Shown: positions 1-12,205, counted from the stretch's first letter. The stretch is 64,000 nt of DNA from Serripes groenlandicus (GCA_031761405.1 JASEVX010000003.1:16533139-16597138); one strand, 5' to 3'. Numbers and translations: made by a program. Notes: a model not told the origin generated them from the sequence alone.

Positions 1-121
1 GCCTGCAGAGTTGTAGTAAGTGAGACTAAGCTATGGGGAACAGAGCTGTTAACAACTATTGCTACCCCACCACAAGCTCGAGCACTTGCATCAGATGTTT
101 TATGATAACATGAATGATATT
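1..121 (-). mobile_element. LINE-A copy 0, endonuclease-region fragment
   Basis: These bases match 9125-9245 (the endonuclease part of LINE-A ORF2) almost base for base in the same orientation, and match copy 2 near 22700-22810 in reverse complement. Read on the minus strand, the copy starts abruptly at about 121 and would continue off the left edge, so it looks like a 5'-truncated copy lying directly downstream of the tail of copy 1. Only the alignment is seen; the rest of the element is outside the window. Confidence 0.85.
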
Positions 122-122
122 T

Positions 123-145
123 AATGAATGAATGAATGAATGAAT
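123..145 (-). repeat. TGAA/TTCA tetranucleotide tail of LINE-A copy 1
   Basis: Six repeats of a 4-base unit close the 3' end of copy 1. Copies 2 and 3 end in the same ATTC-type tail, so the tail belongs to the family rather than being a chance microsatellite. Confidence 0.9.
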
Positions 146-444
146 GGTGTTTTAAGGCCCGTCGACAACTAAGGTCATTTTGGGCGCTTAATGATTTACT
201 TACTGTAAATTATGAAATGATTGAAATATAACTAACCAGTTTATTAGACAAAACAATTAAACATGATGTACGCGATATTTAACATTAATATAAAACGACA
301 TGTAAAACAATGTAAAACAGAATTTAGGCAAACAAGCCAAACACTGCTATGAAATACTTAACATAAAGATAAACAATATCTGAGAAAATGCGGAACAGGA
401 TCTGTAAAAGTAATACATGTGCAAAAGCACGATTTAAGAAATAA

Positions 445-3400
445 TCATATCTTATTAAAAATATTAATTTCCCTAAGGAAATCAAATACAAGTTCAGGTT
501 TGACAGACTCAGAGAGCTGACGCATACTTTGAGCCTTGAAAAATCTATCACGTATTGGAGCGAAATCAGCACATTCCAGAAGAATGTGCTGTACTGAAAG
601 TTGTGTAAAACATGGAATATACTGAGGTGCTTCCTCACCCTTCAGTAAGTACGCATGAGTTAACCATGTGTGCCCAATGCGTAAACGAGCAAGGACAATT
701 TCTTCTCGGCGACAGGATCTAAAAGCTGGCAGGCACTCACCAAGTACTGACTTGATCGAGTGCAGTTTATTATTTACTTGCTCAATCCAATCACTTTGCC
801 ACTTATCGTGGAGTAAAACATTTATTAAAGGTTTAAAATCGGTATAAGGTATTTTAAAAGGTAAAATATCTTGTAAAAGAGCAGACTTTGCTGCCAAGTC
901 AGCAAGTTCATTACCGTGAATGCCCATATGACTGGGGATCCAGCAAAATACTACATGTGCTGTTGCACAAATACGCGATAACTTAGAAAGGAGGTCAACA
1001 ATAATAGGGTTATCTATTTTGTCATGCTGAAGTGCCTGCATAGCAGACAATGAGTCAGTAAAAATAATATATCGCCAATAACCGTCGGATTCAATATAGT
1101 CCAAAGCCAAATGAATTGCCTTTAACTCGGCAGAAAATATAGAAGCATTATATGGCAACCGAAATGTTATCACATCGCCATCATGAACTGCAGCGGCAGC
1201 AGCCTTTTTTCCGTCCTTAGAACCATCTGTATAAATATGCTCAAAGTTATAATATGTATTTTTAATTTCCATATACTTGGACTTAAAAACAATAGGATCT
1301 GTGCAGGCCTTTTTATCAGTAGATCATAAATGAATGATGGACTATTTCGAGTCCAAGGTGGAGAATCTGAAATCTCCTGCCTCGCGATGTCCTCAAGATC
1401 AACATCAAGCTTAGCGACTTCGGGACCGTAACGGATACCAAAAGGCGGTATTACCCGTTCCTTCTTTAAAAATAATTCCTTGTATAAAGGTTTAAAAACA
1501 ACTCTATGAGTGGGATTTGAAGGGTTAGACTTGAGTTTTAAAAGATACTGCATAGCTAGTTTTTGTCGACGTAAATATAAGGGTGGTTCATTGGCTTCTA
1601 CATAGAGACTTTTGACGGGCGAAGTTCGAAAAGCGCCCAGGGCTAGCCGTAAACCCTGATGGTGAATGGAATCAAGTGTTGCAATGTATGATTTTCGTGC
1701 CGAGCCATAAACAATACATGCGTAGTCTAATTTAGATCGTATTAATGACCTGTAAAGTCTCAAGAGGACTTTACGGTCAGCGCCCCAATCCATGTGGGGT
1801 ACAACGCGTAAAAGATTTAATGCTTTCTGGCATTTATTTCTAAGATATTTAATATGAAGAACAAAAGTCAGTTTTGGGTCAAACAATAGACCAAGGAATT
1901 TAGATTCAGGCACAACTTCAATACGAGTGCCATCTAGTGTTAAATCAGGATCTAGGTGGTGTTTACGAAGTTGACAAAAGTGCATACATTTGGTCTTGCT
2001 TTTAGAGAATTTAAAGCCATTTTCGTTTGACCATTTTTGCAAATTATTCAAAACTTGTTGCAGTTGTCTTTCAGTTGTATGCATATGCTTTGATCTGTAG
2101 CAAATACAGAAATCATCAAGTGTTACAGAAAGAATGCATCCCTGGGGAACACCCATTTCCTGTTCATGTGGATCAGACAAAGTATCACCAACACGAACTT
2201 TAAACTGACGTTCATTTAAAAAAGCAGAAATGAAAAAAGCAAGGCGACCTCTTATGCCATAATCATAGAGGTCATTCATAATACCATATTTCCAGGTAGT
2301 GTCATATGCACTTTCTAAGTCAAAGAAGACGGAGACAACGTGTTCCTTTTTAATGAATGCTTCTCTGATAAAAGTTTCAAAACGGATCAAATGATCCACT
2401 GTGCTTCTATGTTTACGAAAACCAGACTGGAAAGTAGTAATAAGTTTGTTCTTTTCGAGAAACCAAACAAGTCTGTCGTTCACCATTCTTTCCATGGTTT
2501 TACATATACAGCTAGTTAAGGCTATAGGACGATAATTCCCAGGATTAGTTGTATCTTTACCAGGCTTGGGAATTGGAATAACGATGGCCTCTTTCCAAGA
2601 CCTCGGGAGATTTCCCGTTCGCCAAACCTGATTATAGACGTCAAGTAAACAAGAAAGGGATCGGAAAGGTAAATGCTTAATCAGTTGATAGTGTATATCA
2701 TCTGAACCCGCAGCGGTATCATGGCACTTCTTGAGAGCCGATTTTAATTCTTTTAACGTAAATGCTTTATTGTAGGCCTCTTCATTTTTCGATTTAAAGT
2801 TAATTTTCCGTTTCTCCCTCTGCTGTTGAAATTTTTGAAACTTTGGAGAATAGTTTGAAGAGGACGACTTTTGTGCAAAGGAATCTGCCAACGTATCGGC
2901 AATATCCTTCTTTGAAGTAGCAACACCGTCTGAGGTGTTCAGATGATTAACACTAAGCGAACTGCTCTTTCCTTTTATTTTCCTTATCATGTCCCATGTC
3001 TTTTTGACAGATGATCTAGCATTTAATCTAGATACATACTGTCTCCAAGACGCACGTTTACTGTGCTTAATTGTTTAACGAGCTTTTGCTCTAGCTATTT
3101 TAAAGTATACATGATTTTGATGGGTTGGCCTCAGGTTAAACTGCCTTAAAGCCGATTTGCGTGTTCCTATAGCCTTTTTGCAATCCTCATCAAACCAAGG
3201 TTTGCGAGGGTGCTTTGGATTTGTCGAAGTTTGGGGAATTGCCTCTTTAGCAGCCTGATACATTAAAGATGTAAATAGTTGTGTAGGGTCATCACATTCC
3301 AAGAAAGCATCCGGATTAATGGAACGTTCACATCGCATCTGGAATAAATTCCAGTTCGCTTTGTGGAGCCTCCATCGCCTCGAACGCCCCTGGACAGATG

Positions 3401-3758
3401 GCCCAGTTTCAGTGATAATTATAGGGAAATGATCACTTCCATGAAGGTCGTCTTCCACCTTCCACTTAAAGTCAACAAATATATCAGGACTACAAATAGA
3501 AAGATCAAGAGATGAGTAAGAACCAGTAGCAGGATGCAGATAGGTGTGAGATTTATTATTCAAAATACAAAGGTCATGTTTAAAAATAAAATCTTCTAAT
3601 ATTTGGCCTTTGTTATTGGTGTCACTACATCCCCACAACTTATTGTGTGAATTGAAGTCACCAACTATCATAAAAGGTGTTGGAAGCTGACTGACAAGCT
3701 CAACGAGCTTGTCTGTATCAAGAGGTTGACTTGGCGGAAGATACAAAGAACATAGGGT
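445..3758 (-). pseudogene. LINE-A copy 1 ORF2, distal part (endonuclease C-half, RT, RNase H)
   Basis: Multidomain retrotransposition enzyme. From the insertion point leftward: endonuclease C-half with GDFNSHN and SDHFPI (3075-3746); RT with YRPIALTSCICKTMER, FFDLESAYDTTW (motif A), GVPQGCILS (motif B) and DDFCICYRS (motif C) at 1170-2990; RNase H with the D-E-D-D residues in YTDGS, SAELKAIH, TDSLSAMQ and GNELADLAA at about 900-1240. A C-terminal Cys/His motif follows. Damage: AAA to TAA near 3074; a 66-base in-frame deletion at ~2119 that removes 22 residues up to the YV of YVDD; a frameshift near 1325 between RT and RNase H. The deletion alone should abolish polymerase activity. Confidence 0.93.
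3749..3758. repeat. Left TSD of the Tx1-type LINE
   Basis: The 10-mer AACATAGGGT recurs at 9080-9089. Uninterrupted LINE-A copy 2 (22840-22865, opposite strand) has a single version of this site, so the duplication was made by the insertion. Confidence 0.93.
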
Positions 3759-4959
3759 TTTTGTTTTTGTGAATTTTTATATTTTAACTTGAAGCTATGA
3801 TTGAAAACTGGACTATAAAATTTAACCATATTATAAAAGTAATATTATTCACTAGCTCATAAAAATAAGTTGACCGTGTTCAATATTTGAGTGAAAATAG
3901 CGCGGTTGTGTAAATTTTATCTGCATTCATGGAGGAAATAAACTCAGAAAGTATGATAATGGATTAATAATCTTGTGATATTATATATAAACACTCAGAG
4001 ACAGGAATTGTGTTTTTAATAAAATGCGTATTTTGGATATAATATATAAATTCATCTTTTTTTTGTGCTTGTTTTTTTTGTTGTGTTTGCAATATATCTT
4101 GTGTATTGTGTGTTTCTCAATTTATAGAAAGTGGATATACATTATAAATTATGAAAGGGCATTGTAATCAAAATAAACACTGAACGGTGAAATAACGTGA
4201 TTTTAGTGTGCCTTGACCCAGCGATCATCTACCTATAAAACACGGACTACACTTTCCTTTGTGGTTTGTGTAAAGACAGTTATAACTAGATAAACACTGT
4301 AATACATGTGAGTGACCTTTAACACTAATGGACTATTGTGAACACTTACAGTTAGTTTTGATCTGGATATTTATATTAGGTATATTGTATATACTTTTAT
4401 GATTGGTGTGAGAGTTCTGTGTACTCGTTGTATTGTTTACTTGTTTTTTTTACTATCCCTTCATTATTCTGGGCCCGTTAGATAGCTATTTAGAATGTAT
4501 CAAATCATGGATTTTTGTTGTTGATTTTTTTGGTTACTCATAAAAACTCTACCACACTTCACAGTGATAATTAGGTACCAGATGAATTGGTTATAGTTAT
4601 TTCAATACAGTAATACATCTGTAAAAGGGCGATAAAGAAAGTATTTTAGTGATAAGAAAAGCAGCTACAGTTCAATTACAGTTGACTTTCGGCAATAGTG
4701 ATACATATTGTTATACGTGTATTAAAATGAATTTTAAAACGATTGAAATTTAAATTGCATTATTATACATAGTTTATAAAGACTTTTCGAAAACGTATCT
4801 TTTTTTACATCGATTTCAACTATTGGTTAAGCCAAATTTGTGGTGTTTTTTTAAAATTGCAAGCTTTTACATGCATGGCTTGCTCATTATGTGTTTTTGT
4901 TCGTGTTTTTATCTGCTCTCTCTGCTCAACAGGTTAATATTTTTTAACACCTGACTTAA
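3759..4959 (+). other. Leader of the Tx1-type LINE, no ORF1
   Basis: About 1.2 kb, rich in T runs, without an open frame longer than about 60 codons. In a full-length Tx1 element ORF1 would be expected here. I see no zinc knuckle or coiled-coil coding. Confidence 0.6.
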
Positions 4960-7900
4960 ATGACAGATATTAATATAGTGTCAGTCAATTGTCAGGGTTT
5001 AGGTTTGACTCAAAAGCGTAATGATGTTTTTGATTACCTAAAATCTAAAAAGTATCAAATCTATTGTTTGCAGGATGTCCATTTTACAAAAGAAATTGAA
5101 AATATTATACATACTGAATGGCAGTATGACTGTCTATTTAGCTTCGGGAAAAGTAATGCAAGAGGTGTAGCAATATTATTCAGTAATGACGTTGATTTTA
5201 CCGTTCATAATCACATATCTGATCCCGAGGGTAATTACATAATTGTTGATATAACAATTGATAATAATAGGTTGACTCTTATATCCCTATATGCCCCTAA
5301 TAAGGATCGTCCCAGTTTTTTCAATGATATAATGATTGCAGCAGACACATTTAGTAACAATGATATGATTATCTGCGGCGATTTCAATTTGGTACAAGAT
5401 CCCAAATTAGACTACTACAACTATAAATGCATTAATAATAAGAATGCTAGAGAAAAAGTTTTAGAAATTAAATCCGCTTAAAATTTAATTGACCCATATA
5501 GAGAGTACTTCCCATCTACTAAGCGCTATACATGGAGAAAATTGAGACCCCTCCAGCAATCGAGATTAGATTTTTTCTTGATATCCGAAAGACTTCTTTC
5601 ATCCATAACTAAATGTAATATTGAGGCCAGTTATAGGTCAGACCATTCAATGGTAGTCCTTAAGTGCAATTTTAACAAGTTTGTAAAGGGTAAACCGTTA
5701 TGGAAACTTAATAATAGTCTACTTTGTGATATTGATTATCTTAATATAATAAATGAGAAAATTAAGGAAATAAAAGCCCAATATGCATTGCCCGTTTATA
5801 ACCTGGACAATATCGATAATATTTCAAATGAAGATATACAATTCAGTATTAATGATCAACTTTTTTTAGACACACTTTTAATGGAAATAAGAGGTAAAAC
5901 AATATCATATTCATCTTATAAGAAAAAAGAAACTGATAAAAGGGAAAGAAATATTATAAACGAGATAAATAAAATAGAACAATCTTTAAATACTGATAAT
6001 AATATAATAAATTTGAATATATTGAAAGAAGAACTTTTAACATTGCGCAAAAATAAAATGGAGGGTCACTTCATAAGATCACGTGCACAGTTTATTGAAG
6101 AAGGAGAAAAACCTTCTAAATTTTTTTGTAACTTAGAAAATTATAATTACACTAGTAAAATTATACCAAAAATAGAATTGTCTGATGGTAGTATTATTTC
6201 CAACCAACATGATATTTTAAAAGAAACTAAATGCTTCTATGAAAACTTATATACAAGTAAAGATGATCATCTCATAGATGTAGATTTAAATACAGAATGT
6301 CCAAATATTCCAAAATTAACAGACACAGAGTCATTGTCATTGGAGGGTTTAATTACTTATGATCAAGCTTCATTTTCACTTAGTAATATGAAAAATAATA
6401 AATCGCAAGGTTCAGACGGTTTTGGGGCTGACTTCTTTAAAGTCTTTTGGGGTAAAATAGGATTCTTGGTCGTTAGGGCTTTAAATTATGGCTTTATTAA
6501 GGGTGAATTGTCAGTTACTCAAAAACAGGGAATAATTACTCTTATACCAAAAGATAATAAACCTAGACGTTTTTTAAAAAATTATAGACCAATATCTCTT
6601 TTAAATTGTGTTTATAAAATACCTTCGGGAGTAATAGCGAACAGATTAAAATCGGTACTCGATAAACTTATACATGATAATCAAACAGGATTTATTTCAG
6701 GGCGTTTCATGGGGGAAAATATAAGAACTATCTTTGACATTATGCAATCTGCAGAAGATAACAATATTCCAGGACTAATACTTTTAATCGATTTTGAAAA
6801 GGCATTTGACTCTTTATCTTGGTCATTCATTCAAAAGGTTCTTACATTTTTTAATTTTGGCGTTAGTATTAAAAAGTGGGTAAAAGTTTTATACAATAAT
6901 GCAAACCTTGCCATTAATCAGGGAGGTAATTTATCAGAATTTTTCTATATAGGTAGGGGCTGCAGACAAGGCGATTCTCTCTCACCGTACATTTTCATTC
7001 TCTGTGCAGAGATACTAGCAATAAAAATACGTAATAATAAAAGTATAAAAGGTCTTAACATAAATAATAATGAATTTAAATTGTCACAGTTTGCAGATGA
7101 CACATCAGTTATTTTAGATGGTTCTCCTTCATCACTCAATCAAACTTTAGAAGAACTTTCTTTCTATGCTAGTATATCAGGATTAAATGTAAATTTTGAT
7201 AAGACGCACGTAGTTTGGATAGGGGCAAAAAAATATAGTGCAGACTCAATCAAAACCAAATGGAAACTGTCTTGGGGAAGTGAGCAATTTAAACTGTTAG
7301 GTATTACATTTGACGTAGATTTAAAAAAGATTCAAGAAATAAACTACAAAGATAAAATTTCGAAAATACTAAATTCGATAAAATTATGGAAAAGAAGGTA
7401 CCTTACACCTTTGGGAAAAATAACAGTTATCAAAACATTACTTTTACCTATTCTTAATAATCTTTTCCTTACACTACCTAATCCTAGCGAGAATACTATA
7501 AAACATATTAATAATCTATTTTTTGAATTTGTGTGGCAGGGGCCATCAAAAATCAAACATGAAGTTATAATAAAAAAATATTGCGATGGCGGGCTTAATA
7601 TGATTAATCTAAAAGCCTTTATTGCATCATTAAAGTCAACATGGATTAGGAGATTGATTGTTAAAGATGGACAATGGCAACACTTAATCAATGATAAGAT
7701 CAACATTAAAAACATTTCTAATCTTGGGATAAAATATTCTGAATCCTTAGTCTCAGAAATAAGAAACCCCTTTTGGAAAGATGTAATAAAATCATATGTT
7801 ATGGTATTAAAAAGTACAGTTAATATAACTGATCATTCTTTACCATCAAATATTTTAAAGGTCCCAGTGTATTTTAACCAAAATATAATGATAGGCCATA

Positions 7901-8751
7901 ACGATATATTTTTTAAAAGATACTATGATAATGGTCTATTTTTGATAAACGATTTCATAAATGAAAATGGTAAAATGTACACATGTGAAGAACTCAACTT
8001 AATTTACAATATCAAAATGAATTTTCTTCAATACCATGGAATAAAGAAAGCAATCCAAGTATACTTGAACAAGAATAATATTCTTGAATTAACATCAAAA
8101 CTACAGTACCCAATAATGCCAGCTAATATACAATTACTTTTAAAACACAAAAAAGGCTCAAAAGATATGTATGAGGTTCTTAACGTAAACAAAAGTTTGC
8201 CAACAGCGCAAATAAAATGGAATTTACAATATAATTTTAGTGAGGAAATTTGGAAAAATATCTACAAATTCCCATTTCAAAAACCAATAAATACTACATT
8301 ACAATGGTTCCAGATAAGAATAAATCACAGAATTTTATCAAATAGACACTTTTTACATAAAATAAAAATAAAAGATAGTCCACTTTGTCTCTACTGCTCA
8401 CAAGAGGAAACTATAACGCATATGCTTTGGTCCTGCCCCAAGACACAATCTATTTTAAATGAGTTAAAAACTTGGTTATTTCACGAAAATCCTTTCGAGA
8501 TTTCCGAAGAAACTTTCTTGTTTAATATAGGAAATGAACTAACATCAGTACAATTATACATATTATTAGAAACAAAATTTTATATTTTTAACACAAAACA
8601 TGTTGAGGCCCCATTATCAATAATACATTTAAAAAATAAACTTAAAAGAACATATAAAGTACTAGAAAGTCTTGCAATAAGCAATGAAAACCTAGAAATG
8701 TTTGAAAAAGAATGGAACCCATATTGTAATATTCTACGAAATGCTATCTAA
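4960..8751 (+). pseudogene. Tx1-type LINE ORF2: endonuclease and reverse transcriptase, one stop codon
   Basis: Nicks target DNA and copies the element RNA into it. A single frame runs 4960-8751 (1263 sense codons counting the stop position) interrupted only by TAA at 5479-5481. Endonuclease: VNCQG, LQDVHF (Asp where many LINEs have Glu), GDFNLVQD, RSDHS. RT: YRPISLLNCVYK, LLIDFEKAFDSLSW (motif A), GRGCRQGDSLSPYIF (motif B), QFADDTSVILDG (motif C), LLGITFD. C-terminal CLYCSQEETITHMLWSC is a C-x2-C-x8-H-x4-C motif typical of L1/Tx1 ORF2. The first ATG in a good frame is 4960; translation after the stop could restart only at 5542. Otherwise intact, which implies recent insertion. Confidence 0.93.
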
Positions 8752-9055
8752 GTAAAAATGTGAATCAAAACTATTAACCCTGACTAAAATTGATCGTGTT
8801 ATACATGTATTGGGTATTTATTCCAAATTTATAAAGAATAGTGACCTTGGTTGATGGAGAGAGCAGATTCAATTTTGTGTTTTTCAAAGATTCAGCTACC
8901 ATAAGTAAATAATTGATTAGTTGCCCACTGTATGAGAGAATAAGGAATGAGAGAATTGTAAATAATATGTAAAATCTGTACAGTGTGCGATGGGTAGACC
9001 CCGACCCATAACATACTTATTTACGGGGAAATAAATGGGTTACCAATGGTAATTG

Positions 9056-9080
9056 AAAAAAAAAAAAAAAAAAAAAAAAA
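9056..9080 (+). repeat. Poly(A) tail of the Tx1-type LINE
   Basis: An uninterrupted A run directly before the right TSD, as expected for target-primed reverse transcription by an L1-group element. Confidence 0.95.
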
Positions 9081-9089
9081 ACATAGGGT
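9080..9089. repeat. Right TSD of the Tx1-type LINE
   Basis: Second copy of AACATAGGGT, shared with 3749-3758. Confidence 0.93.
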
Positions 9090-9383
9090 AATTGTTTTGC
9101 TCAATGAAATTCTTACCGCAGTCGCCTGCAGAGTTGTAGTAAGTGAGACTAAGCTATGGGGAACAGAGTTGTTAACAAATATTGCTACACCACCACAAGC
9201 TCGAGCACTTGCATCGCAAGTTTTATGATAACATGAATGATATTTAAGAGAAAGACTATCAATATCTTTTAAAAATGTTTCTTGTAAGCATATAGCTACT
9301 GGTTTCTTTTCATTAACTAGAAGAGACAATTCTTCAAAATTGGCTTTAAATCCACGACAGTTCCACTGGATTATGGAATTCAT
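9080..9383 (-). pseudogene. LINE-A copy 1 ORF2, N-terminal endonuclease part
   Basis: Begins with ATG at 9383 and reads MNSIIQWNCRGFKANF, then CLQETFLKD, which supplies the Asn and Glu of the apurinic-endonuclease fold; GGVAIFVNNS follows. The frame is open until it is cut by the Tx1-type insertion at 9080 and resumes at 3758. The start codon overlaps the ORF1 stop as ATGA (stop 9380-9382, start 9381-9383). Confidence 0.9.
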
Positions 9384-10919
9384 TTCGGAAGTCCTTGGAA
9401 TACAGGTTCGCATATTTTGATTTCAGCTACCGAAGTCTGCCAGGGATCAATATTATGATTCCAGTCATCTTTCAGATCCGACCATGGACTAGGAGACTCA
9501 GTTTCCTGTGTCTCCATGTCATCCAATTTCTCATAACGGTTTTTAATTTTAGTTGTAGAGACACTAGTATTATCTAATTGAACTTTAATTTTTCTAGATC
9601 TTTGTTTCTCAAAGCCTTCAGCATCGGGTTTTGAGATTGATTTCGACCTAGGTTTGTTTTGTTGGTTTGGTTTAAGTGAAATAATTGAATTTTATTAGTA
9701 TCAGGTGATTTACTTGTATGTTTTGAAATGTCTTTAACGGTAGAAGATTTATTTATTTTTGAAGAAGTTTCATTTTGTTTTGAAGGTTTTGAAGAAGGTA
9801 TATTTTGTTTTAAATTAGAATCATTTTGTTTTGAAGAAGATTCATTTTGTTTTGAAGAAGATTCATTTTGTTTGGAAGAGGTGGCTTTTTTAGTTGATGG
9901 TAACGATGAATGTGAAGAAGTAGAGGGCTGTTCATCTGACATAATTGCTTTTAATTGCAGACTGATGTCAGGAAATATTTCAGATAAAACCTTCAAAAGG
10001 AGTTGGCATGTCGTACATTCCTTTGACTGTGGCGGTGGTCTGTTAACAGGAGTGACAGTTGGTCTTGTTTTATTGGCAAAACTGCTGTCTCCTTCAAAGC
10101 TCGCTTGAGTGTTTTGCCGCTGAGCAACAATCCTCTTGGCCTCCACAAAACTAACATTCTGCTTACACTAAGAATGTCTTTCTGTGTAAGCCAAAAGGAA
10201 CATTCCTTTGAACTTGTAGCGTGATTAAGACCACAATTTGCACATTTGACAGAATTGGTACAGGCAGAGATTTGATGATCGGCACCAGCAAGAGAACATT
10301 TACCACATACTGGAATGCCGTTACATTTATCTTCGTGATGTCCAAACTTTTGGCAACGATAACAGCGCAAGGGATTGGGTACGTAGCAATTAACCTTGAC
10401 TATTTGGTAGCCAATTTTAATCTCTTTTGACACAATTGGATGATTAAAAGTTAAAATGTAAGTGTTGGAAGGTTTCCCAACACCATCTCTGAAAAATTGC
10501 ATTCTTTTGACATCTGTAACACATTGACTTTTTAAATTTTCAATTATTTCATCAGTTTCGCAATTTTCAAGATCCCTGCATCTTATGACACCCTTTGATG
10601 AATTCAAAAAAGGATGAGCAGATATTTTGACAGGGACCTTAAAAAATACGTCTTGTTTCAAAAGATTAATAGATTGCTGTTTAGTGGATATTTCAACAAG
10701 TAGAGAACCGTCTTTTAAACTTTTTACTGATGTAGGTGTACCAATACAACTTGAAAGTTGCTTCTCAATTACGAAAGGAGAGAGCTTTGTTATGATTTTA
10801 TTTTCTTCTGTCGATTTGATTAATAAGAATCTAGGAAAAGTAGAACTTGACCGATAATTTTCATCACCGGAATTTGAATCATCAGATCGGTAACGCTTGG
10901 CGTTTCTTTGGTTGGCCAT
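9380..10919 (-). pseudogene. LINE-A copy 1 ORF1 (gag-like, zinc knuckles)
   Basis: RNA-binding gag-like protein. The chosen start is MANQRNAKR at 10919, in the same place as in copy 2. The central part has CYRCQKFGHHEDKC (a CCHC knuckle) followed by CGKCSLAGADHQISAC and CANCGLNHATSSKEC, a triple arrangement usual in I/Jockey-type ORF1. Downstream comes a Ser-Lys-Gln-Asn-rich low-complexity tract with repeated SSKQNE units. A 7-base deletion near 10165, relative to copy 2, shifts the frame between knuckles and tail. A further frame change near 9640-9670, shared with copy 2, is needed to reach the conserved C-terminal stretch that ends at the TGA at 9380. Confidence 0.88.
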
Positions 10920-11460
10920 GTTAAGTTTTGATAGTTTCATCGGTGGTGTCCTTCACCTGCCACGGAGCCCAACAAGGGGACATATTCCGGGGATATCTAT
11001 CTCGGTCTACGCCAAGGATACACCACCGACATACTCGTCTAGAACAGACTAAATTGAGCAACTGATATTTAATGTGGTATCCGACCAAGCATGGACTACC
11101 ATAAGAAATTGAACGATCGTCAATCAAACATCTATTTTAACCGATTGACCATGAAGCCACTGCCTTCTGATTCACCTTGTCTCAAATGTAAAAGGGTACA
11201 CATATTTATGAAATAACATATTTCGTAAAAAGTTAATATAACGAAAAAGAAATTGTAACTAAATAAAGGGTATCAGGGCTAAACGTGACCAGCCGATTGA
11301 TCAGGGCGGGCCTTCCTGACCTCCCGTTTAACCCAACTCAATGCCAAAGCCAGAATCGGATTTTAAAATTGCCATACTCCGACCCTACTCAACTACCAGG
11401 ATCCCATCATCAGGCGACACGGGTTGCAGCTCATGGCAAACGAGCAGGCACACTGGTACA
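10920..11460 (-). other. LINE-A copy 1 leader with a conserved upstream ORF
   Basis: Aligns with 20390-20936 of copy 2. It contains a 68-codon ORF (10921-11127) with the Cys-rich motif VCSRRVCRWC; the equivalent in copy 2 is in frame with ORF1 and gives it a 69-residue N-terminal extension, while here a one-base difference closes it just before ORF1. It could be an extension of ORF1p or an upstream ORF. The 5' edge at about 11460 joins repeat B. Confidence 0.7.
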
Positions 11461-12200
11461 CCGTGATTTTGGTGTCGACTTTAATTTGTTGTTGTCAACG
11501 TGTAAGACCGAGTGTAAAAGACATACGAACTTGAAAATGTCCGACGTATTCGACAGTGATACCTTTTTGAACTTTATGATATTGTAGAATCACATAATCA
11601 GTTTGTTAACACTTCAATTGAAAAGGAAGAGGATTCTGATGACCCTTTAATGTTAAATTTGAAGAGCTAAGTGGAACTGTCAATCTCCATGTTCCAAATG
11701 TTGCCATAAAGAATTATTTTAATCCTGTATATCTTTAGCTAGTACTATCGGCTCTTATTCAAAACAAAACATCCAGCATGTGTAACTATAAAAGAAGTGG
11801 ATAAGGAAATCTTTATTTATAATATGAGAAACAAAGATACTATAAATAAAACACTCCCAAGTTTATAACAATGTCAAAGCTGGCTTTCCGAGCTGCCAAG
11901 AATTAACTTCAGACAGACATTGGAACTTCTAGTCGTGTACACTTCATTGGGTAATTGCTGTTTTCAATTCAGAATTCGGATCACGAAATACTTGCATCAT
12001 ACCACAGAGATATTGATATTAAGATATTTTCGAGTATAAACAAAAAGTATAATATTTTATTTATCAACAAAGGGGTTTCATAAGATTGCACTTTAAACAA
12101 ATCCAATGTTTATATGAATATTAACATGGTCAGTGAGAGTTATATATATATTTCACAAAACACATTTACAAAGTTTCAAAATAGAACCGCAAAGTAAGTA
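11461..12200 (+). repeat. Repeat B, copy B1
   Basis: Homologous to 45905-47066 plus 47465-47700. Shared landmarks: a small ORF starting MSDVFDSDTFLNFM (here ATG 11537, closed early by a deletion at codon 17), the heptamer AAATTTG at 11655, a block around AGCTAGTACTATCGG, and the AT-rich end around 12010-12110. It lacks the tandem duplication and the LINE insertion seen in the 46-kb copy and has lost about 100 bases after 11740, so it preserves the pre-insertion state of that locus. Confidence 0.85.
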
Positions 12201-12205
12201 GTTAA

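Larger units (their letters stand above)
3759..9079 (+). mobile_element. Tx1/L1-group LINE inserted into LINE-A copy 1
   Basis: Plus-strand element with a 1.2-kb AT-rich leader, one long ORF2, a ~300-base 3' UTR and a poly(A) tail of about 25. It sits exactly inside the endonuclease codons of LINE-A copy 1 and is bounded by a perfect 10-bp TSD. The protein has the L1-type layout (N-terminal endonuclease, RT with FADDT, C-terminal CCHC-like motif, no RNase H), which with its details fits the Tx1 clade. No ORF1 is present upstream, so it is either 5'-truncated within ORF1-less leader sequence or belongs to a subfamily without one. It is the freshest LINE in the window. Confidence 0.93.
146..11460 (-). 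mobile_element. LINE-A copy 1 (I/Nimb-type non-LTR retrotransposon), split by a Tx1-type insertion
   Basis: Minus-strand element made of 146-3758 and 9080-11460, about 6 kb once the insertion 3759-9079 is removed. Order 5' to 3': leader, ORF1 with three zinc-knuckle-like motifs, ORF2 with apurinic endonuclease, reverse transcriptase and RNase H, a 3' UTR of about 300 bases, and a tetranucleotide tail. This order fits the I group of non-LTR elements; Nimb is my best guess at clade. By comparison with copy 2 it lacks only the first ~70 bases. It is dead: nonsense codons, frameshifts and a 66-base deletion that removes the residues just before the catalytic Asp pair. No TSD is visible, because the 3' side abuts copy 0 and the 5' side abuts repeat B. 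Confidence 0.92.

Noticed and set aside
9046..10108. Plus-strand frames opposite LINE-A ORF1, including a Phe/Glu-rich repeat
   Set aside because: They are antisense images of the SSKQNE repeats and of ORF2; the minus-strand reading is homologous to known retroelement proteins.
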